DNA of 64,000 nucleotides, taken from an uncultured bacterium (lineage in GTDB: Bacteria > Cyanobacteriota > Vampirovibrionia > Gastranaerophilales > Gastranaerophilaceae). The DNA is taken from the NCBI GenBank assembly GCA_949292185.1, contig CASEYP010000007.1, positions 124,001-188,000 on the forward strand, given 5' to 3'. Position numbers and translations under genes: made by a program. Below are positions 60,990 through 64,000 of the stretch, piece after piece (positions within the stretch are counted from its first letter, which is position 1; the number at the start of each line of letters is the position of its first letter). The notes under the pieces were generated by a model. It worked only from the letters and a program-made list of their open reading frames with translations, was not told the DNA's origin and made no database searches.

Positions 60990-61574
60990 ATGAAACTAGA
61001 TAAATCTGAAAAAATAATACTTATAATATTGGTATTCCTTATAATTGGAGCATTTATATCAATAAAAAATAAAACATTCCTACCAACACCAAAAATAGAA
61101 TCCAATGCATTTTTTGTAAATAGCCAAAATGAATATAAACTTCCACTATACACAAAAGCAATATCCGAAAAATATAATGTATTTAAAGACATCTACACAT
61201 CAAATGAAAAAATACTTGTATATGGAATTCATCCTGACTCAAATGACCCAATGGATAATACAACATTTCAAAAACAAATGGAAGAAGCTTTAAAAAAAGC
61301 AAATTTAAAATATAAACCTATAGCCTATGCAGATTGGGAAGATGAAATTTTAGCAATACTAGTCCGCAACAGAAATACAATCAATCAAGAATCCTGTAAA
61401 ATACAAAATAGTGATGGCGAAAAAATAGAAAATATTATCGATATAAGTGAAAAATGTTTTAATCGCAGCTGCATAATAGATAATCAACACAATAAATATA
61501 TCGTAATAAGCCGAGATATTAATTTTATAATAAATGTATTAAACGAACACGAAAAAAGAATTAACAAGCAATAG
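60990..61574 (+). CDS. Unknown 194-aa protein with one N-terminal membrane anchor
   Basis: One transmembrane helix (about residues 9-25, [17 protein letters not shown]) is followed by a soluble domain. The domain has several cysteines ([16 protein letters not shown]) that could form disulfides if the domain is periplasmic. Segments like [13 protein letters not shown] and [13 protein letters not shown] recall thioredoxin-like folds but carry no CxxC. GGAG lies before the ATG. No family is recognised. Confidence 0.5.
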   Translation: MKLDKSEKIILIILVFLIIGAFISIKNKTFLPTPKIESNAFFVNSQNEYKLPLYTKAISEKYNVFKDIYTSNEKILVYGIHPDSNDPMDNTTFQKQMEEALKKANLKYKPIAYADWEDEILAILVRNRNTINQESCKIQNSDGEKIENIIDISEKCFNRSCIIDNQHNKYIVISRDINFIINVLNEHEKRINKQ

Positions 61575-61633
61575 TTAACAAACTTGCGAAAATCCAATTA
61601 GAAAGTATAATGGATTTAAAAAAGGGAGAGTGT

Positions 61634-62875
61634 ATGAATCTGGAACATTTGAAAAAAACTGATCCGCTAATTGCAGAACAAATAGAATTAGAATTACAAA
61701 GACAACAGGAAACAATAGAATTAATAGCAAGTGAAAACTGCACATCACAAGCAGTAATGGAAGCTTGCGGAAGCGTTTTAACAAATAAATATGCAGAAGG
61801 AAAACCCCACAAACGTTACTACAACGGTTGTGAACATATTGACGTAATTGAAGAGACTGCACAAAAAAGAGCATGCTCTCTTTTCCACATGGATCATGCC
61901 AATGTACAACCTCATAGTGGCGCTCAAGCAAATATGGCAGTATTTATGGCAACAATGAAACCTGGTGATAGAGTTTTGAGCATGGATTTATCAAATGGCG
62001 GACACTTATCACACGGTTCTCCTGTAAACTTTTCAGGCTTATATTATGATGTAAAAAGTTACGGAATAAACGATAACGGCGAAATTGATTACGAGAATGT
62101 AAGACAAATGGCGCTTGAACATAAACCAAAATTAATTATTTGTGGAGCTAGTAATTATTCTAAAATAATTGATTTCAAAAAATTTAAAGAAATAGCAGAT
62201 GAATCAGGAGCCTTACTTTTAGCAGATATAGCACATATAGCAGGTCTTGTTGCTGCAGGAATTCACCCATCACCTGCACCATATTGTGATTTTGTAACAA
62301 CAACAACACATAAATCACTAAGAGGTCCAAGAGGCGGAATTATTATGTGCAAAGAACAATATGCAAAAGATATTGATAAAGCCGTATTCCCGGGACTTCA
62401 AGGCGGACCTTTGGAACATATTATTGCAGGTAAAGCTGTTGCTTTATTAGAAGCTTCAAAACCTGAATTTGTTGAATATGCAAAACAAATTGTTAAAAAC
62501 GCAAAAGCTCTTGCTCAAGGCCTTATGGATGAAGGTATGGACATTGTAGGTGGCATGACTGAAAACCACTTGATGACATTAGACTTAAGAAAAACAGGAA
62601 AAACAGGAAAAGATATGGCTAATGTCTTAGAAACAGTTGGTATTACAGCTAATAAAAACACTGTACCAAACGATCCACAAAGTCCATTTGTAACAAGCGG
62701 AATAAGATTAGGTACTCCGGCAGTTACAACAAGAGGGTTCAAAGAAGACGATATGACTGAAGTTGCAAAAATTATTGCATCTGCAGTATTTTCGTCAGAT
62801 AATACAGTTGCACTGCAAAATTTGAAAGAACGTTCTTTGAAATTATGCAGAAAATATCCTTTATACACTGACTAA
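61634..62875 (+). CDS. glyA: Serine hydroxymethyltransferase
   Basis: A PLP enzyme of 413 residues that interconverts serine and glycine and makes 5,10-methylene-tetrahydrofolate. N-terminal [13 protein letters not shown], then [20 protein letters not shown], and the PLP Lys in [13 protein letters not shown] are intact. The frame opens at 61610, but GGGAGA lies a few bases before the ATG at 61634, and alignment with the family also starts there. wecA follows after 29 bases and is probably co-transcribed. Confidence 0.96.
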   Translation: MNLEHLKKTDPLIAEQIELELQRQQETIELIASENCTSQAVMEACGSVLTNKYAEGKPHKRYYNGCEHIDVIEETAQKRACSLFHMDHANVQPHSGAQANMAVFMATMKPGDRVLSMDLSNGGHLSHGSPVNFSGLYYDVKSYGINDNGEIDYENVRQMALEHKPKLIICGASNYSKIIDFKKFKEIADESGALLLADIAHIAGLVAAGIHPSPAPYCDFVTTTTHKSLRGPRGGIIMCKEQYAKDIDKAVFPGLQGGPLEHIIAGKAVALLEASKPEFVEYAKQIVKNAKALAQGLMDEGMDIVGGMTENHLMTLDLRKTGKTGKDMANVLETVGITANKNTVPNDPQSPFVTSGIRLGTPAVTTRGFKEDDMTEVAKIIASAVFSSDNTVALQNLKERSLKLCRKYPLYTD

Positions 62876-62904
62876 TAACAAGGAGAAGAATTATAATTAT
62901 TAAA

Positions 62905-63930
62905 TTGGCACATGCACACATAATCGGAACAATAATAGCCTATATTTTTGGGGTATTTATAGTTCCTATGGTTATAAGTTTTTCAAAAAAAGAAGGACTT
63001 GTGGATGTTCCAAATGAAAGAAAAATTCATACCAAACCAATCTCCAGACTTGGAGGTATCGCGGTATGGGCAAGTACCATGCTTACATTTTTATGCTTGG
63101 TAATGCTAAGCTATTATCCATACGGAAAATTAATGTCAGGTATACTATTAGGAAGCTCTTTAATGTTTCTTTTAGGACTTATAGATGATGTATATGGGTT
63201 AAGTGCGAAATTTAAATTACTTATTCAAGTCTCTATAGCAACAATAGTTTACCTGTTAGGCGTACAAATAAACAGTGTACCATTTTTCGGAGGATTTGAT
63301 TTAGGCTGGTTGTCTTATCCTATTACATTGCTTTGGATTGTCGGGATTTCTAATGCCGTTAACTTTATTGATGGTGTAGACGGACTTGCCGGATCAGTTG
63401 TTACAGTAAACTCAATTACCTTGGCAATTCTTGCAATCACATTGAGCCCACCAAACCCAATAAGCGCATTAATTGGATTTATTTTAGCAGGTTCTATGCT
63501 TGCATTTTTAACATTCAATTTTAACCCTGCAAAAATCTTTATGGGTGATAGCGGTTCATTATTTTCAGGATTCACACTTGCTACAATTTCAATAACAGGC
63601 GTTATGAAAGTTGCAACATTAGCAATTTTGTTACCTTTTGTAGTTTTAGCAGTTCCAATAATCGATATAACCTATGCAAGTTTAAGAAGAATTGCAAAAG
63701 GTCAATCTCCATTTGTTGCTGATGCTGAACATATTCACCACAAATTATTACATGCCGGATTTTCACAAAAGAAAACCGTTGTAATTATAACTTCAGTAGC
63801 AATCTTATCAGGCGGTTTAGCTTGTTTATTTGCAAGCCACAACGCTATAAAATACTATTTCTTTTTAATAATAGCAGTCGTAGCTATTATGCTTTTATTA
63901 AATTTAATAAGAGTATTGACAAAAAAATAA
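62905..63930 (+). CDS. WecA/TagO-type undecaprenyl-phosphate GlcNAc-1-phosphate transferase
   Basis: A 341-residue integral membrane transferase with about 11 helices. It loads a sugar-1-phosphate on undecaprenyl phosphate for O-antigen or other envelope glycans. Motifs are DVPNERKIHTKPISRLGG, LIDDVYGL, NFIDGVDGLAGS and IFMGDSGS. The AEHIHHKLLHAG segment is the His motif of WecA/TagO and separates it from MraY. The start is unusual: TTG lies 19 bases from the AAGGAG site, with non-canonical ATA/ATT codons closer to it. It follows glyA. Confidence 0.9.
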   Translation: MAHAHIIGTIIAYIFGVFIVPMVISFSKKEGLVDVPNERKIHTKPISRLGGIAVWASTMLTFLCLVMLSYYPYGKLMSGILLGSSLMFLLGLIDDVYGLSAKFKLLIQVSIATIVYLLGVQINSVPFFGGFDLGWLSYPITLLWIVGISNAVNFIDGVDGLAGSVVTVNSITLAILAITLSPPNPISALIGFILAGSMLAFLTFNFNPAKIFMGDSGSLFSGFTLATISITGVMKVATLAILLPFVVLAVPIIDITYASLRRIAKGQSPFVADAEHIHHKLLHAGFSQKKTVVIITSVAILSGGLACLFASHNAIKYYFFLIIAVVAIMLLLNLIRVLTKK

Positions 63931-63944
63931 GTTTCTATTATAAT
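63916..63944 (+). promoter_or_regulatory. Perfect sigma-70 consensus promoter at the window edge
   Basis: TTGACA (63916-63921), 17 bases, TATAAT (63939-63944). The -35 box is in the last codons of the wecA-like gene. It drives whatever lies just beyond 64000. Confidence 0.85.
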
Positions 63945-63982
63945 GTAGGGCATATAAATTTAGAATATGATTACTCAGTTTT

Positions 63983-64000
63983 ATGAAGAGTTTTTTGTCT
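63983..64000 (+). CDS. Possible start of the next gene (truncated)
   Basis: An ATG at 63983 opens MKSFLS and runs out of the window; another ATG at 63967 in a different frame is also open. Neither has a clear ribosome-binding site. Only the consensus promoter upstream argues for a gene here. The product is unknown. Confidence 0.25.

Noticed and set aside
62905-63930. MraY assignment
   Set aside because: The C-terminal EHIHHKLLHAG motif and the overall pattern fit WecA/TagO, not MraY.
1-64000. CRISPR arrays, tRNA or rRNA genes, insertion sequences, DnaA-box clusters
   Set aside because: I looked in all intergenic gaps (none above about 210 bases) and found no spaced direct repeats, cloverleaf-like segments, transposase frames or box clusters.

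Overview
The window is a compact, AT-rich bacterial chromosome segment. About 58 protein genes fill it, no gap without a gene exceeds about 210 bases, and I saw no rRNA, tRNA, CRISPR array, insertion sequence, prophage or replication origin. The organism looks like a diderm, cell-wall-bearing relative of Cyanobacteria, most likely a non-photosynthetic gut-type Melainabacteria/Vampirovibrionia (Gastranaerophilales) lineage. This is an inference. It rests on the cyanobacteria-like GyrA C-terminal sequence (ATRGKSG in place of the usual GyrA box), an enlarged NusB, LptA/LptC-like and GT9 envelope genes, SpoIID and MurJ without other sporulation genes, and many lineage-restricted N/Q/S/T-rich proteins. 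No photosynthesis or respiration genes are present.

Layout. 1-4.2 kb: a small lipoprotein, an FAD-dependent dehydrogenase and PBP1A. 4.2-7.1 kb: riboflavin genes ribE-ribBA and a GNAT acetyltransferase. 7.1-13.3 kb: an accessory-looking block of three poorly known proteins (FliK-like Q/N-rich, a 266-aa protein, and a 1295-aa protein with a duplicated 120-aa unit). 13.3-18.3 kb: ispH, ribosomal protein S1, nusB, a small XRE regulator divergent from a 61-aa gene, ftsY and a murein-amidase-like M14 peptidase. 18.3-24.9 kb: LysM protein, cysS, two small membrane proteins, and the overlapping pair spoIID-murJ. 24.9-30.2 kb: rpsF-ssb-rpsR, dapF, an unknown protein, a GT9 glycosyltransferase and yifB/comM. 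30.2-35 kb: a non-catalytic M16 peptidase homologue, an OmpA/MotB-like protein, a FliA-type sigma factor, a nitrilase-family amidohydrolase and bioB. 35-42.4 kb: a minus-strand operon lptC-lptA-TPR-dprA-topA-aroE, in which AroE carries a roughly 240-aa disordered N-terminal extension. 42.5-45.9 kb: dapA, secD, secF. 45.9-48 kb: an operon of SLOG/DprA-like, HEAT-like and two-EF-hand proteins. 48-56 kb: a UvrD/PcrA helicase, a PC4-like protein, priA, then gyrA in the opposite direction. 56-64 kb: a hexapeptide acyltransferase, comF, a secreted GxSxG protein, nagZ, two unknown proteins, glyA and a WecA/TagO-type transferase, ending with a consensus promoter for the next gene.

Themes. Envelope biogenesis dominates: lipid-linked sugar synthesis (wecA), lipid II flipping (murJ), polymerisation (PBP1A), cleavage and recycling (spoIID, M14 amidase, nagZ, LysM), DAP supply (dapA, dapF), and LPS export (lptA, lptC). 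Competence and DNA-processing genes recur (dprA, a second SLOG protein, comF, yifB/comM, ssb). Many promoters place an extended -10 element (TGnTAnnnT) only 6-9 bases before the ATG with no ribosome-binding site, which suggests that leaderless mRNAs are common here. The strongest candidates for undescribed biology are the disordered AroE fusion, the SLOG-HEAT-EF-hand operon, the 1295-aa repeat protein, and a hairpin that hides the ribosome-binding site of the OmpA/MotB-like gene.
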